Shown: piece after piece, positions 11,259 to 21,414 of the stretch | Numbering within the stretch: the first letter of the stretch is position 1 | How the letters are laid out: each line of letters opens with the position of its first letter | NCBI GenBank assembly: GCA_963383645.1 | Contig: OY726565.1 | Coordinates: forward strand, 26,142,966 to 26,206,965 | Direction of reading: 5' to 3' | Source of the DNA: Muscardinus avellanarius | Lineage: Eukaryota > Chordata > Mammalia > Rodentia > Gliridae | Length of the DNA stretch: 64,000 bases | Program-made: the position numbers and the translations under genes | The notes under the pieces: generated by a model | Seen by the model: the letters and a program-made list of their open reading frames with translations, nothing else | Database searches by the model: none | Told to the model about the DNA's origin: nothing

Positions 11259-11472
11259 GCCAGGCGTGGTGGTGCACACTTGTAATCCCCGCGCTTGGGA
11301 GGCTGAGACAGGAGGATCGCACGGGTTCGAAGCCAGCCTCAGCTACTCAGTGAGGCTCTCAGCAACTTAGTGAGACCCTGTTTCCAAATAAAATATAAAA
11401 AAGGTCTGGGAGTATAGCCCGGAGGTAGAAAGCCTCTGGGTTCCACCCCCAGTACCACCACCACCAAAAAAA
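11259..11472 (+). repeat. Composite B1-ID SINE, type M, with target duplication
   Basis: gccaggcgtggtggtgcaca to agtaccaccaccacc plus an A tail. aaaagttact flanks it (11244-11253, 11473-11482). It lies 390 nt upstream of a SMAP1 exon. Confidence 0.92.
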
Positions 11473-11863
11473 AAAAGTTACTATAACACAAAAGCTCATT
11501 TTTGCTCTCCTGCTTCTTAGGACAGTATGTCTTCAGTAGTAACATTGAGAATAAACTATCAAAGTAGCTTGATTATTTTTCACATTCTTTTGGTATGATC
11601 TTAGATATCTGAGTAAATTTTAAAATTTATAGGTTAGTGAAATCTATTTTAAATAATACACTGCTGTGTACTAATTCCTTTTCAAAGTTTCTTATGGAAA
11701 TTTTTTAAAAGCAATGCTTTCCTTTTTGATGCATTATTTTTGTTAACATGCTTCTAAGTGCTTTTATGTTTCAGAAATGCATGTCATACTTTCCTATTCC
11801 TGTCAGTTCTGATTACCTTCTTCTTCTTCCTCCCCTTCTTGTCTTTTCATCTACACTCCACAG

Positions 11864-11944
11864 ATTTCCTCCTCTGAGGCGCCTCTTCAGCCTGTGGTTT
11901 CTTCTCCTTCTATGCAAGCTGCTGTTGAGAAAAACAAGTTGGAG
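11864..11944 (+). CDS. SMAP1: SMAP1 internal exon: linker after ArfGAP domain, 27 codons
   Basis: An 81-nt exon preceded by a long pyrimidine tract (11815-11860) and cacag, and followed by gag|gtatgg. It reads ISSSEAPLQPVVSSPSMQAA followed by VEKNKLE, matching the SMAP1 linker just after the ArfGAP domain with a few conservative changes. Both ends are in phase 0, so inclusion or skipping keeps the frame. The stretch is rich in Ser, Pro and Gln and is probably disordered. A 100-codon + frame and a 99-codon - frame that overlap it are shadows. Confidence 0.95.
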
Positions 11945-12226
11945 GTATGGTAGTGTTGTGCCCATGTGCATTATGGTGTTCAATGATGAGTGGATTGCTT
12001 CTTGCAGAGTGCCATTATCTGGGAGCCCTATAATAGGTTTTATGTTTTGAATAATTCCCAGTGTTACATATGTTAAACACAACCATTTAATATTTTCCTG
12101 TGCTACAAGCATAAAGGGCTCTAGTCTATATTTAACTTCAAGATGACTGATTTATTGGGTCATAAATATATCTCAATAGTCAAGCAATTAGTTTATTATT
12201 ATGTCCATTAATACCTTATATTTATA

Positions 12227-12406
12227 CATCCGGGCGTGGTGGCGCACGCTTGTAATCCCCGCGCTTGGGAGGCAGAGACAGGAGGATTGCGCAGGTTCGA
12301 AGCCAGCTGCGCTGGCGTAAGAGACCCTGTTTCAGAAATATAAAATAGGTCTGGGAGTGGAGCCCGGAGGTAGAAGGGCTTCCAGGAACCCCAGTACCAC
12401 CACCAC

Positions 12407-12436
<30 letters not shown>
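12227..12436 (+). repeat. Composite SINE, type Y, with target duplication
   Basis: ccgggcgtggtggcgcacgc to a 30-nt A tail. It contains gccagctgcgctggc. The 13-bp duplication ccttatatttata flanks it (12214-12226, 12437-12449). The tail is long and nearly pure, which indicates youth. Confidence 0.94.
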
Positions 12437-12437
<1 letters not shown>

Positions 12438-12472
12438 CTTATATTTATAGGAAGCTTTTTTAAACTTTATTT

Positions 12473-12560
12473 TATTTTTTTTGTGGTTCTAGGGGTGGAA
12501 CCCCAGGGGCTTTTCTACCTTCAGGCTAATACTCCCAGACCTATTTTATACTTTATGTGG
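12473..12560 (-). repeat. Composite SINE, right half only
   Basis: tttgtggttctaggggtgga to gacctattttatactttatg. The left half was lost; short repeats of 'gtataaaat' follow at 12563-12608. Confidence 0.7.
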
Positions 12561-12904
12561 AAGTATAAAATAGAGTTTTAGTATAAAATTTATTTGGAAG
12601 TATAAAATTGGAGGGTTTTATATTTATTGTTAAATTATTTGATCTAGAGTCTTTGATTAAAACATTTTTTTCTGTGACTTTGCTACTATAAGCACTAGAA
12701 AAAAACTAATGTTGCATTTATTTTTTGAAGCAATAGCAACCATTATGCAGATGTATATACATTATAAAAATATATGTATAACTATGGGATCATGAGTTTA
12801 GAATCATCAATAATAATTGTCAGAACACATTTTAAGTGGCTGTTAGGGTGCATACTACGGCTATGCATTTTTAAAGTCTTCCCTGCAAGTATTTGAGAGT
12901 TTTA

Positions 12905-13110
12905 ATCCTCCCCCCCTCCTCTCTCTCTTCTCTCTCCCCTCTCCCCTCTCCCCTCTCCCCTCTCCCCTCTTCTTCCTCTCTTCCCTCTCTCCCTCTCCCC
13001 TCTCCCCTATCCCCTATCCCCTCTCCCCTCTTCCCTCTCTCTCTTTCTCTTTCTCTTTCTCTTTCTCTTTCTCTTTCTCTTTCTCTTTCTCTTTCTCTTT
13101 CTCTTTCTCT
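12905..13110. repeat. Pyrimidine-only microsatellite: (CCCCTCT)n then (CTTTCT)n
   Basis: About 200 nt with almost only C and T on the + strand, first C-rich, then tctctt repeats running straight into the poly(T) side of the SINE at 13111. The 152-codon frame here encodes only Ser/Leu/Pro repeats and is not a gene. Confidence 0.95.
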
Positions 13111-13294
13111 TTTGGTGGTACTGGGGTTCCTGGGAGCCCTTCTACCTCTGGGCTACACTCCTAGACCTATTTTATATTATTTTATTTGGAAACAAGGTCT
13201 CTTAAGCCAGCAAGGCTGGCTCCAAACCAGCGCCATCCTTCTGTCTCCGCCTCCCAAGCTCGAGGATTACAAGCGTGCGCCACCACGCCCAGCG
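13111..13294 (-). repeat. Composite SINE, type Y-like
   Basis: ttggtggtactggggttcct to gcgccaccacgcccagc, containing gccagcaaggctggc. Its A tail appears to have expanded into the (AGAAAG)n tract just before it on the + strand. Confidence 0.88.
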
Positions 13295-13440
13295 TTCCTT
13301 TTTCTCTTTAACTTTATCTTTTGTTACATGAGCCATAATGGATTAGCTTGAGCATTATTTTAATTTTAAATTTTTCCTGTTTCCTCCCTGATAAATGGTA
13401 TGCTAGACATGAGGAATATAAAGACAAATAAGATATACAA

Positions 13441-13650
13441 ACAAGCGTGTGGTTGCACATGCTTATAATCTCAGCATTTGGGAGACGGAGACCGGAGGAT
13501 CACGGTTCATGGACAGCCCTAGCGACTTAGTGAGGCCCTCTGCAACTTAGTGAGACCCTGTTTCAAAATAAAGAATAAAAAATAGGGCAGGGGGTGTAGC
13601 TCGGAGGTCGAATGTCCCTATGTTCTATCTCCAGACTTGCAAAAGAAAAG
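13441..13650 (+). repeat. Composite B1-ID SINE, type O
   Basis: gcgtgtggttgcacatgctt to ttctatctccagacttgc; A/G-rich tail. Confidence 0.82.
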
Positions 13651-13877
13651 CAGCAGCAGCTTACATCTAATGGAGGAAAACAGACAAGTGTATAGCAGTT
13701 TATAATGTAATATTGTACATGCGGTGATTCAGGAACACTCACTGTGCTGCTATTAATACAGGAGGCATACTTTTATAATGTGTCTTAGTCTCTGAATGAG
13801 TATTAGGTACAAGGATTAGGAGGCATTCCAAGTAGAAACAGAAAGAAGCTTGGGGGGGCATTGAAAAATGAGCAAAG

Positions 13878-14090
13878 AGCCAGGTGTGGTGGCCCACGCT
13901 TGTAATCCCAGCATTTGGGAGGTTGAGACAAGACGATCGATCACAGGTTCTCAGTCAGCCTCAGTGACTTAGTGAGGCCCTTTGCAACTTAGTGAGACCC
14001 TGTTTCAAAATAAAGAATAAAAAATAAGGCTGGGAAAGTAGCTCAGGTAGAATACTCCTGGGTTCAATCCCCAGTATCAAAAAGAAAAAT
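13878..14090 (+). repeat. Composite B1-ID SINE, type O
   Basis: gccaggtgtggtggcccacg to caatccccagtatc. Contains a cgatcgat duplication in the left half. Confidence 0.85.
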
Positions 14091-14209
14091 GGGCAAAGCA
14101 CAATGCTTATTTTTCATAAAACATGAAAAAACATAGACAAAGAATGGTGCTTGGGAGTCTCAAGTTGAATGTCATGGCTGAAGTAGCAAGTTAGGGAAAG
14201 AAGCAAAGA

Positions 14210-14258
14210 ATCATAGCTTGGAGGCAGAACTCCTCAGGTACCATCCCCAGTACAAATA
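14210..14258 (+). repeat. ID-half SINE fragment
   Basis: catagcttggaggcagaact to ggtaccatccccagtac; the left half is absent. Confidence 0.55.
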
Positions 14259-14399
14259 TTCAGACCACAGGAATAAACAACTGTTCTGAGTTGTGAAGCT
14301 AGTGAGTATACACTATTACATTGCTTTCTTCATCAAACTTTACTAATAATATCTAGAAAACATCTTCTAATATAAAAAAGATTTTTGTATATCTCATTT

Positions 14400-14515
14400 G
14401 TTCTCCATTTCTAAAGTTGAGATAATATTATATACCTCATAAAATTGTTATGAGGAGTAAATGAGTCAAAATAGTGCCTGGCACATAATAAGGGTTCAGT
14501 AAATGTTAAGCTGTT
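14400..14515 (+). repeat. MIR fragment
   Basis: tctccatttctaaagttgag, gttatgaggagtaaatgagt and gtgcctggcacataataagg are the ordered landmarks of a MIR 3' half. Confidence 0.75.
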
Positions 14516-15229
14516 GTGGTAAGAATACCAAGAACAGCAAAGCTCCACTGGACCACACTGAAGGGCGAGACTTGAGTGTTTGGGGTCTGTAGTCCCTCAG
14601 TCCAAAGGGACCCCGATTAACTGTGTTACTTTGAGAATTACTTTAAGATTTTGTTTGTTCATTTATAAGAGAAGGATTAAACTAGATGATAAGGAACCAA
14701 TAAGTGGTAGTTGGGTTTTGGACATGAAGGTTTTGATTTGGGTTATTGTTGAGTTACCTACCAATAGTAATGCATCTAGTTATCCTTAAAGATTCACATC
14801 TCTCTTTTTTTCAGTCTGAAGTCCAGGTACTTGGACAGTTATAAAAATATTTTTAGGGAAATGTACTTAACTTTCTAGGAGGTCTTTTATCTGTCTTAGA
14901 CTATGTTAGTATCCTTACTATTCATGGCAGAATGCCAGTACTGACATAATCTCATATGATAACTAAAGCACATAGATTGTTCTTTAGGTTTTATCCGTTT
15001 AATGAAAAAAGTCAGGTTTTATGTTACCTTTCATCTTGTATCTGAAAAGCATTATTGAAACAAGTGGCTTTAGAGAATCAGTCTTTAGGAGCCTTAGATA
15101 TAAACTTTTTAACCAGATTTAAGTTGGAAATTCTAGCAACATATTCTCCTTTTGCTACACTATTTGTTGGGGCAGCTAAAATGTTCTCACTGATTTGTAG
15201 ATTATTATTTCACTCATTGCTTTATTTTT

Positions 15230-15405
15230 TTAATTGATAGTAGAGATTGAATTTAGGGGTATTCTACCTCCAAGCTACACTTATAGCCCTTTTTATTTTG
15301 AAACAGGTTCTCACTAAGTTGCCAAAGTAGTTCTGAAACCTGCAGTCCTCCTGTCTTAATCTCCCAGTATGGGAATTGCAGGTATGAGCCAAAATACCTG
15401 GCTAT
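15230..15405 (-). repeat. Composite B1-ID SINE, type O, diverged
   Basis: agtagagattgaatttaggg to ccaaaatacctggct. Confidence 0.75.
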
Positions 15406-15499
15406 ACTCATTGCTTTATATTAAAGGGCAATAAAAGATTCTTAAGAGAAATGCTTTAGAATAGTTCTGCTGTTTTTAAACTTGCAGCTGGAAACATTT

Positions 15500-15707
15500 A
15501 TTTATTTAGGTACAAGGGTATGGAACCCAGGGGCATTCTACCTCCAAGCGCCCCCCCCCACCTATTTTTAATTCTTTATTTGGAAATAGGGTCTCACGAA
15601 GTTGTGAAGTGCCTCACTGAGTAGCTGAGGCTGGCCGCGAACCTGCAATCCTCCTGTCTCCGCCTCCCAAGTACTGGGATTACAAGCATGTGCCACCCTG
15701 TCTGGCT
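15500..15707 (-). repeat. Composite B1-ID SINE
   Basis: (ttta)n tail, caagggtatggaacccaggg, a C-run (15549-15559), and a left half ending tgccaccctgtctggct. Confidence 0.82.
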
Positions 15708-15909
15708 CAAACATTGTTTATTCACACCATAAAGATCTTTGCTATGAATTTCTTTTAAAATTTGCGACAAAGACCAAGTTTTTTTCTTTTTTGTTTTATA
15801 TCATAGAGCAAATACTAAAATTATAATGTTTCATATTTGTGTAGTGCTTTACAGTTTGCAGAGTTCTGTTTTTGAAGTTTTTAGTGGCTTTTTCTTTTAA
15901 TACTAAAAT

Positions 15910-16190
15910 GCATATTAAATATGTCTAATTTAATACTTATAAATATGTCAGTGTGTAACTATCACTGTATAAACTGAACGTTGTAATACCTCCACAGCGC
16001 CCATGTTACTTTCCCTTTTTATAACCTTATTCCTTCTCCTTATGGTTAATTAACATCCAAACTTTTATCATTGTTGTTGTCATCAACATTTCCTTTCTTT
16101 TCTTCATAATGTTATACTGGTGTACATACTCTCAAACAGTGTAGTTTTGCCACTCATTTATATGAATGGTCACAAAGCCCTTTGAATTTT
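15910..16190. repeat. Possible old L1-derived segment
   Basis: gtgtgtaactatcactgtat with ataccttattccttctcctt-like text resembles the same old L1 region as 8975-9640. Weak match. Confidence 0.3.
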
Positions 16191-16449
16191 TAGTATTTTT
16201 CTCACATTATAGCCTAGGAATTGCCAGCGTATTTTCCAGTTTATATATGGCAAATTTAGTCTGACAGAGGTTGCATCAAACACCATTTTAAATGCATAGC
16301 TTCCGATTCAGCTGTTGGGTGTCTTGACTAAGGTCTGTGTGTTTATCCTCCTCTCTTTCCCAGTCATCTTTGCCTGTTTGCTGCAGGAGACTAAGGATTA
16401 GGAAAGGTTCCTCATGTGAGAGAAAACATACAATCCTTGAATTTTGAAG

Positions 16450-16510
16450 ACTGAGCTGATCTCACTTAGCATAATCTACTTTTTGCAGATGATGTAATTT
16501 TGTAAGGTTT
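16450..16510 (-). repeat. Short L1 ORF2 3'-end fragment
   Basis: gctgatctcacttagcataa and tttgcagatgatgtaatttt match the reverse-strand text of the intact L1 at 30930-30993. Confidence 0.6.
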
Positions 16511-16549
16511 TTTTGCTGTTTTATTTATTTATTTATTTATATGTTTATT

Positions 16550-16738
16550 TATTTTTTTGTGGTACTAGGGGTGGAACCCAGGGGGCATTCTACCTCAGTA
16601 TACCCCCAGCCCTATTTTTTATTCTTTATTTTTGAAACAGGGTCTCACTGAGTTGTAAAAGGCCTAAAGTAGCTGAAGCTGTCCTTGAACCACAATCCCA
16701 AGTGCTGGGATTACAAGCGTGTGCCACCATGGCTGGCT
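16550..16738 (-). repeat. Composite B1-ID SINE, type O
   Basis: (ttta)n tail, gtggtactaggggtggaacc to gtgccaccatggctggc. First of three - strand copies in a row (16550-17160). Confidence 0.82.
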
Positions 16739-16739
16739 T

Positions 16740-16892
16740 TTTTTTCCCTTTTTAAAAAATTGAATCATGGGGCATTCTATCTTCAAGCTATACCCCTAGC
16801 CCTCTTAAAATTTTTATTTTAAAACAGGGTCTTACTAAGTTGCTGAGGCTATACCTGGACCTAAATTATAGATGTATACCACCACACCCCAC
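16740..16892 (-). repeat. Composite SINE, strongly diverged and shortened
   Basis: ttgaatcatggggcattcta, then aaacagggtcttactaagtt and ccaccacacccca; middle partly deleted. Confidence 0.6.
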
Positions 16893-16921
16893 TTTGTTAC
16901 TGTTTTTAATCATCATCATTA

Positions 16922-16970
<49 letters not shown>
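16922..16970. repeat. (GT)n microsatellite
   Basis: About 24 GT units directly before the SINE at 16973, at its tail side. Confidence 0.95.
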
Positions 16971-16971
<1 letters not shown>

Positions 16972-16972
16972 G

Positions 16973-17160
16973 TTATGGTACTGGGGATTGAATCCAGGGA
17001 CATTCTACCTCTAGACTGTCCTACAGTCTAGAGGTACCTACCTACACCCCCAGCCCTATTTTTATTTTTGAAATAGGTTCTCACTAGGCTGCTGAGGCTG
17101 GCTGCAAACCTGTGATCCTCCTGTCTTAGCCTCCCAAGTACTGGGATTACACACCCTGCT
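16973..17160 (-). repeat. Composite SINE, type O, with an internal hairpin insertion
   Basis: tatggtactggggattgaat to tgggattacacaccctgct. In the right half the phrase tctacctctagactgt is followed by its own inverted copy (17006-17036), which is not part of the family consensus. Confidence 0.82.
17006..17036. repeat. Perfect 14-bp inverted repeat, 3-nt loop
   Basis: tacctctagactgt (17006-17019) and acagtctagaggta (17023-17036), loop cct. Exact complementarity inside an otherwise diverged SINE. Confidence 0.9.
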
Positions 17161-17344
17161 TTATTTTTAATTTTTAAATATCACTTCCTGTCTCATTTGT
17201 TCTAGAAATGCAAATTGTAAGCATTATAAGTACCACTATAGTATACTTCAATTGCCTTACACTAGTCAGTTGGCTCTGATCCCCATGTACTGTCTTTAGC
17301 ATTTTTTCACAAAATATATTTGCCATATTTAAAAAACAAAACTA

Positions 17345-17567
17345 AGCCAGATATGGTGGTGCACACTTGTAATCCCAGTACTCGAGAGGCTGAGACAGGA
17401 GGATCGCAGGTTCGCGGACAACCTCAGCTACTTAGTGAGGCCCTCCACAACTTAGTGAGACCCTGTTTCAAAATAAAGAAGAAAAAATAGGACTGAGGAT
17501 GTTACTCAGAGGTAGAATGCCCCTAGGCTCAATCCCCAGTACTGCAAAAAAAAAAAAAAAAGAAAGA
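17345..17567 (+). repeat. Composite B1-ID SINE, type O
   Basis: gccagatatggtggtgcaca to ctcaatccccagtactgc plus an A tail. Confidence 0.87.
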
Positions 17568-18076
17568 AAAGATAAAAATCCAATAAAACTATAATGATGC
17601 CTCCATATATTGTGTGATTTTATGCTTTTACCCCCATGTTTACTTATTATAATTGGTCTTCACCTGTGTGATAAGGAAGTCTGTTTCATTGGATAGTTGG
17701 CTTTTTCTTCTTATTCAAAGCTCAACATCATACTTGCATAACCTCGTGAAAGGATTTAGGGAGAAATTGCTTAATGGAGTTCACATTTGTTTAAGCACAA
17801 AACAGGTCCTAAAATAACAAAGAAGTTCAAAATTGTGTCACTTCTATCATAGTTTTTTTTTTAGATACTCTGTATTTTGTAATCAACATGTAACTTTAAT
17901 GAATGTGCATTTACTATATTTAGTTTTTTTATTTCAGTAGCACCTGGGCATTGTAAACATGGAATTTTTCTACCTTTCTCAAATGATGATTCAAACTAAT
18001 TTTAAAAAGCATAAATTAAAAGTTGCCTATGTAAAAAAAAAAAGTAAACTTATCAAAACTTTGGGTTATGTTTTAG

Positions 18077-18157
18077 AAAGAAAAGGAAAAAAAGAAGGAA
18101 GAGAAAAAGAGAGAAAAAGAGCCAGAAAAGCCTACAAAACCACTTACAACTGAAAAG
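18077..18157 (+). CDS. SMAP1: SMAP1 internal exon: Lys/Glu-rich segment, 27 codons
   Basis: An 81-nt exon after ttttag and before aag|gtaaat. It reads KEKEKKKEEKKREKEPEKPT then KPLTTEK, the charged Lys/Glu block of SMAP1. Both ends are phase 0. The acceptor is weak: the upstream 40 nt hold an A-run (18032-18042) and only a short T tract, unlike the pyrimidine-rich acceptor of the preceding exon. Human SMAP1 is annotated (from memory) with isoforms that differ by 27 residues, the size of this exon and of the previous one. I infer that this exon is the likelier cassette because its splice site is weaker. The block is predicted to be a highly charged helix or disordered linker. Confidence 0.94.
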
Positions 18158-18372
18158 GTAAATTTCTCTTTATGTCAATGACCTGGATATTTATGATATA
18201 AAAGTAAGCATTCTTTCAGTAGGTAATTTTTGGGTAACTACTGTATGGTAAACATATTCTTCTAGCTGGTCTTATTGATCCTTATGTGATTTTTAATCAT
18301 TAATGAAATGTGGGTGTATATCATCTGAATTCCTCAAGGACAAGTGTTCTCTTATGAATGACATAGAAAATG

Positions 18373-18503
18373 TTTTTTTCTGTTGTTTTTGTTTTTGAGA
18401 TGAGATCTTGCTAAGTTGCCCAGGCTGGCCTTGAAATTGTGTTCTTCCTGCTTCAGACTCCTGAGTAGCTGGGATTACAGGTTACACTGCTGCACCCAAC
18501 TCC
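18373..18503 (-). repeat. B1-like monomer, old
   Basis: tgagatgagatcttgctaag, gcccaggctggccttgaaat, then gagtagctgggattacaggt. No ID half. It lies 216 nt downstream of a SMAP1 exon. Confidence 0.7.
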
Positions 18504-18727
18504 AGAGTGGCGTTTTTAGCTTTCATATAGTCAGACTTTAGTGAACATTTAGAAAATGAAGAGCTCATACCTAATAGGGACTTTAGAAAAAAACTCGTGG
18601 TTTATAACAGTTGATCTAGATGTTGAAGAGTAGGTAGGATTACGGTGGAAGGTAGAAGTACATTTGTTTGCGGCAGCAGACTGAAGATAGGCATAGCAAC
18701 TAGAAATGGAGTATATTTAGACTACTG

Positions 18728-18919
18728 TGACCTGAGCTTGGGGGCCTACGCTTATAATCTCAGTACTTGGGAGGCTGAGACAAGAGGATTGCAAGTTCAA
18801 AGCCAGCCTCAGCTATTTAGTGAGGTACTCTTTCAAAACAAAGAATAAAATATAGGGCTGGGGTGTAGCTCGCAGGTAGAATGCTCCTGGGTTCAATCCC
18901 CAGTACTGGAAAAAAAAAG
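18728..18919 (+). repeat. Composite B1-ID SINE, type O with internal deletion
   Basis: tgagcttgggggcctacgct to ttcaatccccagtactgg; part of the middle is missing. Confidence 0.82.
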
Positions 18920-19394
18920 TGTGAGTGAAAAAGGATATATGCCTATGTATAAGAGTAGTGAAAAATAAGGCCAGAATGAAAGACAGAACTCAAATTGTAG
19001 ATGTGTATTTTTTCAGAGGGAAGGCTGTGGCAGCACTTGAGTTTCTAAAGCAGGTGATGCACCTAATTCATAGGGGTATTCTGGCAGTAATAGGCAGGAT
19101 CAAGGTGATAGGCAAGCTAGAGATAAGGAGGACTTAGTACTGTGGTAAAAGGTTTGGTTATAGACATAGTGGCTTATCTTTGAACACATTTCATCATATA
19201 AGCCTAGAAATATGTAAAGCCTAAGAGTATTGTCAGTAAAAGCAGCATCCTTAGTTTTAGTGGTTAAATTTTTTAAAAATTCAGTTTTATTTTATTATAT
19301 ACTATACTTTTAGTTAAGGTTGATTATTACTATTGTTTTTTTAGCGATAGCTTACTGAATTAAGTAACTCATTAAATCTAGGTGTTACAAAAAA

Positions 19395-19755
19395 TAAGAA
19401 ATCAGATGCCTTCTGTGAAAGGCATCTGATTGTGAAAGCATCTGATTGTGAAAGCTAAGGAGAAATAGGTCATAGGAAGGACTCTAGATGAAAAAGGAAA
19501 TCCTATAGAGGAGCAAACAAGACAACCTAAATGAGGGGATGGGAGGGGGAAGAAGGAAATTCTCTAAAACACACAATGTACTTAAATATATCGAAGTCAA
19601 CCACTAAGCCAAGCAAGGGACGGAAGTACGGGGAGGGAATGGGGTGGGAATTGGGTAGGGGTTAAATCGGTGATGTGTACATGTATGTACACACAAGATT
19701 TTTACCTCAATATCATGTATGAATATAATGCCCCAATAAAAAATTAAATAAAAAA
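19395..19755 (+). mobile_element. Probable 3' end of an L1 (3' UTR piece)
   Basis: A G/A-rich tract (ggggatgggagggggaagaa near 19535), gtgtacatgtatgtacacac, and a terminus atgccccaataaaaaattaa fit an L1-type 3' UTR with a polyadenylation signal and tail. Imperfect duplications aaatctaggtgtta (19375-19388) and aaatccaggtgcta (about 19754-19767) may be the target site. Confidence 0.5.
19401..19453. repeat. 12-bp inverted repeat followed by a 16-bp tandem duplication
   Basis: atcagatgcctt (19401-19412) pairs with aaggcatctgat (19419-19430). gcatctgattgtgaaa then occurs twice in a row (19422-19437 and 19438-19453). Confidence 0.85.
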
Positions 19756-19999
19756 TCCAGGTGCTAAATATTTTAATATTTGATTACAAACGTTTTTAAA
19801 ATCCTTATTAGGTTTTATCTTTTGTTTCTAAAAATTATCAATTTCAAAATAATTTACATATTACCTTATTGTTATACTTGGTAAGATGTTAGTTTTTCTT
19901 CCTGTTAAAAAAATGGATTTTACCACTAAAAGTATGCTATTGCTGTTTGACTAAGTATATTTTGCAGCCTTATTCGCAAATAATTGCCATCTTTTGTTT

Positions 20000-20235
20000 A
20001 TTGTGAAAATGGGACACAGAACTCACCTGGGAATGGGGTGTCTGCACCAAGACCCTAAAAGAGGCATACTGGGTGTGTGAACAGTGAGGCATCTTCATAC
20101 TTCTTTTTACAGTTTCCCTTCAGCCTATAGGTTATATAAACCCAGTTCACACCTCAGCTGTTTTTCTTGCCCAGTCTGCAGAGATTTGGGATTCCTGCTG
20201 CTGATTGTGGGGGCCTTGCTGAGTGAAAAAAAACA
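20000..20235 (+). mobile_element. Possible LTR fragment
   Basis: A TATA-like gttatataaacccagttcac at about 20131 with a GC-richer downstream part (tgctgctgattgtgggggcc) resembles the promoter part of an LTR. Ends, polyadenylation signal and family were not found. Confidence 0.3.
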
Positions 20236-20257
20236 CGCCCAGCATTCCTAACCCTTT

Positions 20258-20458
20258 TAAAATTCTTGAGACAGTGTCTAGCTAAGTTGTCCAATCTGGG
20301 CTTGAATTTGTGATCTCTCTTTCTCAGCCTCCTAAGTACTGATTACAAGTATGCACCTGTTTTTGTTTGTTTGTTTTTTGTGCTGGAAATTTAACCCAGG
20401 GGCATTTTACCTCCAAGCTATACCCACAGCCCTATTTTATTTAAGTCTCATTGAGGTG
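20258..20458 (-). repeat. Two SINE halves, - strand
   Basis: A B1-like half (ttgagacagtgtctagctaa to tacaagtatgcacctg, 20262-20359) is followed by an ID-like half (tgctggaaatttaacccagg, 20360-20450). The order is reversed relative to one composite copy, so they are two separate truncated insertions. Confidence 0.65.
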
Positions 20459-20805
20459 TACATTTTTGTGGTATGCCAGCATCTTTTATTCATTGGGTTT
20501 TCAGAAACCAGCTTTACCTACTGTGCTGGAAGAACTATAAATCTAAAAATTCAGTGAATCAAGTGATTAATAAGGCAAATGCTTTTTAAAGAATACTTTT
20601 ATTGGTACATTAGAGTCTCATGACATAATACAGTTCATAGTGATGGTGACATGGCACTGATACTAGAGGAGAAAGATGGATGAATATAGACTGGGTTTGA
20701 AAATTTTGATTTAATTCGATTCTCAGCACTGCTGTTTACTAGATGTTTGACCAGCCTTTGTCTCAGTTTTCTCATATTCATTTGACATTCTTTCTTTTTC
20801 CTTTT

Positions 20806-21010
20806 TTCCTTTTTTTTTTTTTTTTTTTGTGTGTGGTACTGGAGGTGGAGTCCAAGGGCTTTTCTACCTCTGGGCTATACTCCCAGACTTATTTTGTACT
20901 TTATTGAAAACAGGGTCTCACTAAGTGGTTGAGGCTGGCTTCGAACCTGTGCGATCCTTCTGTCTAAGCCTCCCAAGCGCTGGGATTATAAGTGTGCACC
21001 ACCTCGGCGG
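20806..21010 (-). repeat. Composite B1-ID SINE, type M
   Basis: T-run, tgtgtggtactggaggtgga to caccacctcggcgg. The middle keeps only one copy of the ctaagt block. Confidence 0.85.
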
Positions 21011-21414
21011 ACTGGACTCTTCATTCTACATTCTAAGAAACTACTACATGCCAAGCACTCTATTGGGAACTAGAGATACAGTGGTAGGGGGCTGGCCTGT
21101 GTTATATAAGGTGTTATACAGCATCTTAGCAGTCTCAACAGGTAACAGTATCTTCAGACATTGCTAAATGACTCATTAGGGGCAATATCATCACTTACTT
21201 GAGAATTCCAGATTCAGACAAAATACAGTACCATGAAACTGTCTCTTGGTGAAGAATGAATACCTACCTGTGTGATGTGGAGCCCGCAGGAAGTTACCAG
21301 TGATATCAGGGTGTTTTTTTTTTTATAAAGACACAAAATCTTTTCCTCAACAGTTTTACTTAAGTGCCCAAAGAAAATAATATAAAATAATATAGTTATT
21401 ATATATGGAAAAGT

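Larger units (their letters stand above)
5844..11863 (+). other. SMAP1: SMAP1 intron, 6.0 kb
   Basis: Bounded by gtaagt and cacag. It holds seven SINE copies, a GT/GC microsatellite (7375-7426) and a diverged L1-derived segment around 8975-9640. The stretches 5850-6285, 6490-7370, 7430-7870, 8095-8740, 10410-11240 and 11485-11810 are AT-rich and show nothing I can name. The last 50 nt form the pyrimidine tract of the acceptor. Confidence 0.9.
11945..18076 (+). other. SMAP1: SMAP1 intron, 6.1 kb
   Basis: Starts gtatgg and ends ttttag. It contains SINEs from 12227 to 17565, a long pyrimidine microsatellite (12905-13110), a MIR (14400-14515) and a GT microsatellite (16922-16970). I see nothing nameable in 12565-12900, 14520-15225, 15710-15905 and 17570-18060. 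Confidence 0.9.

Noticed and set aside
12893..13351. 152-codon open frame on +
   Set aside because: It translates a pyrimidine microsatellite and then a SINE (Ser/Leu/Pro repeats); no protein family.
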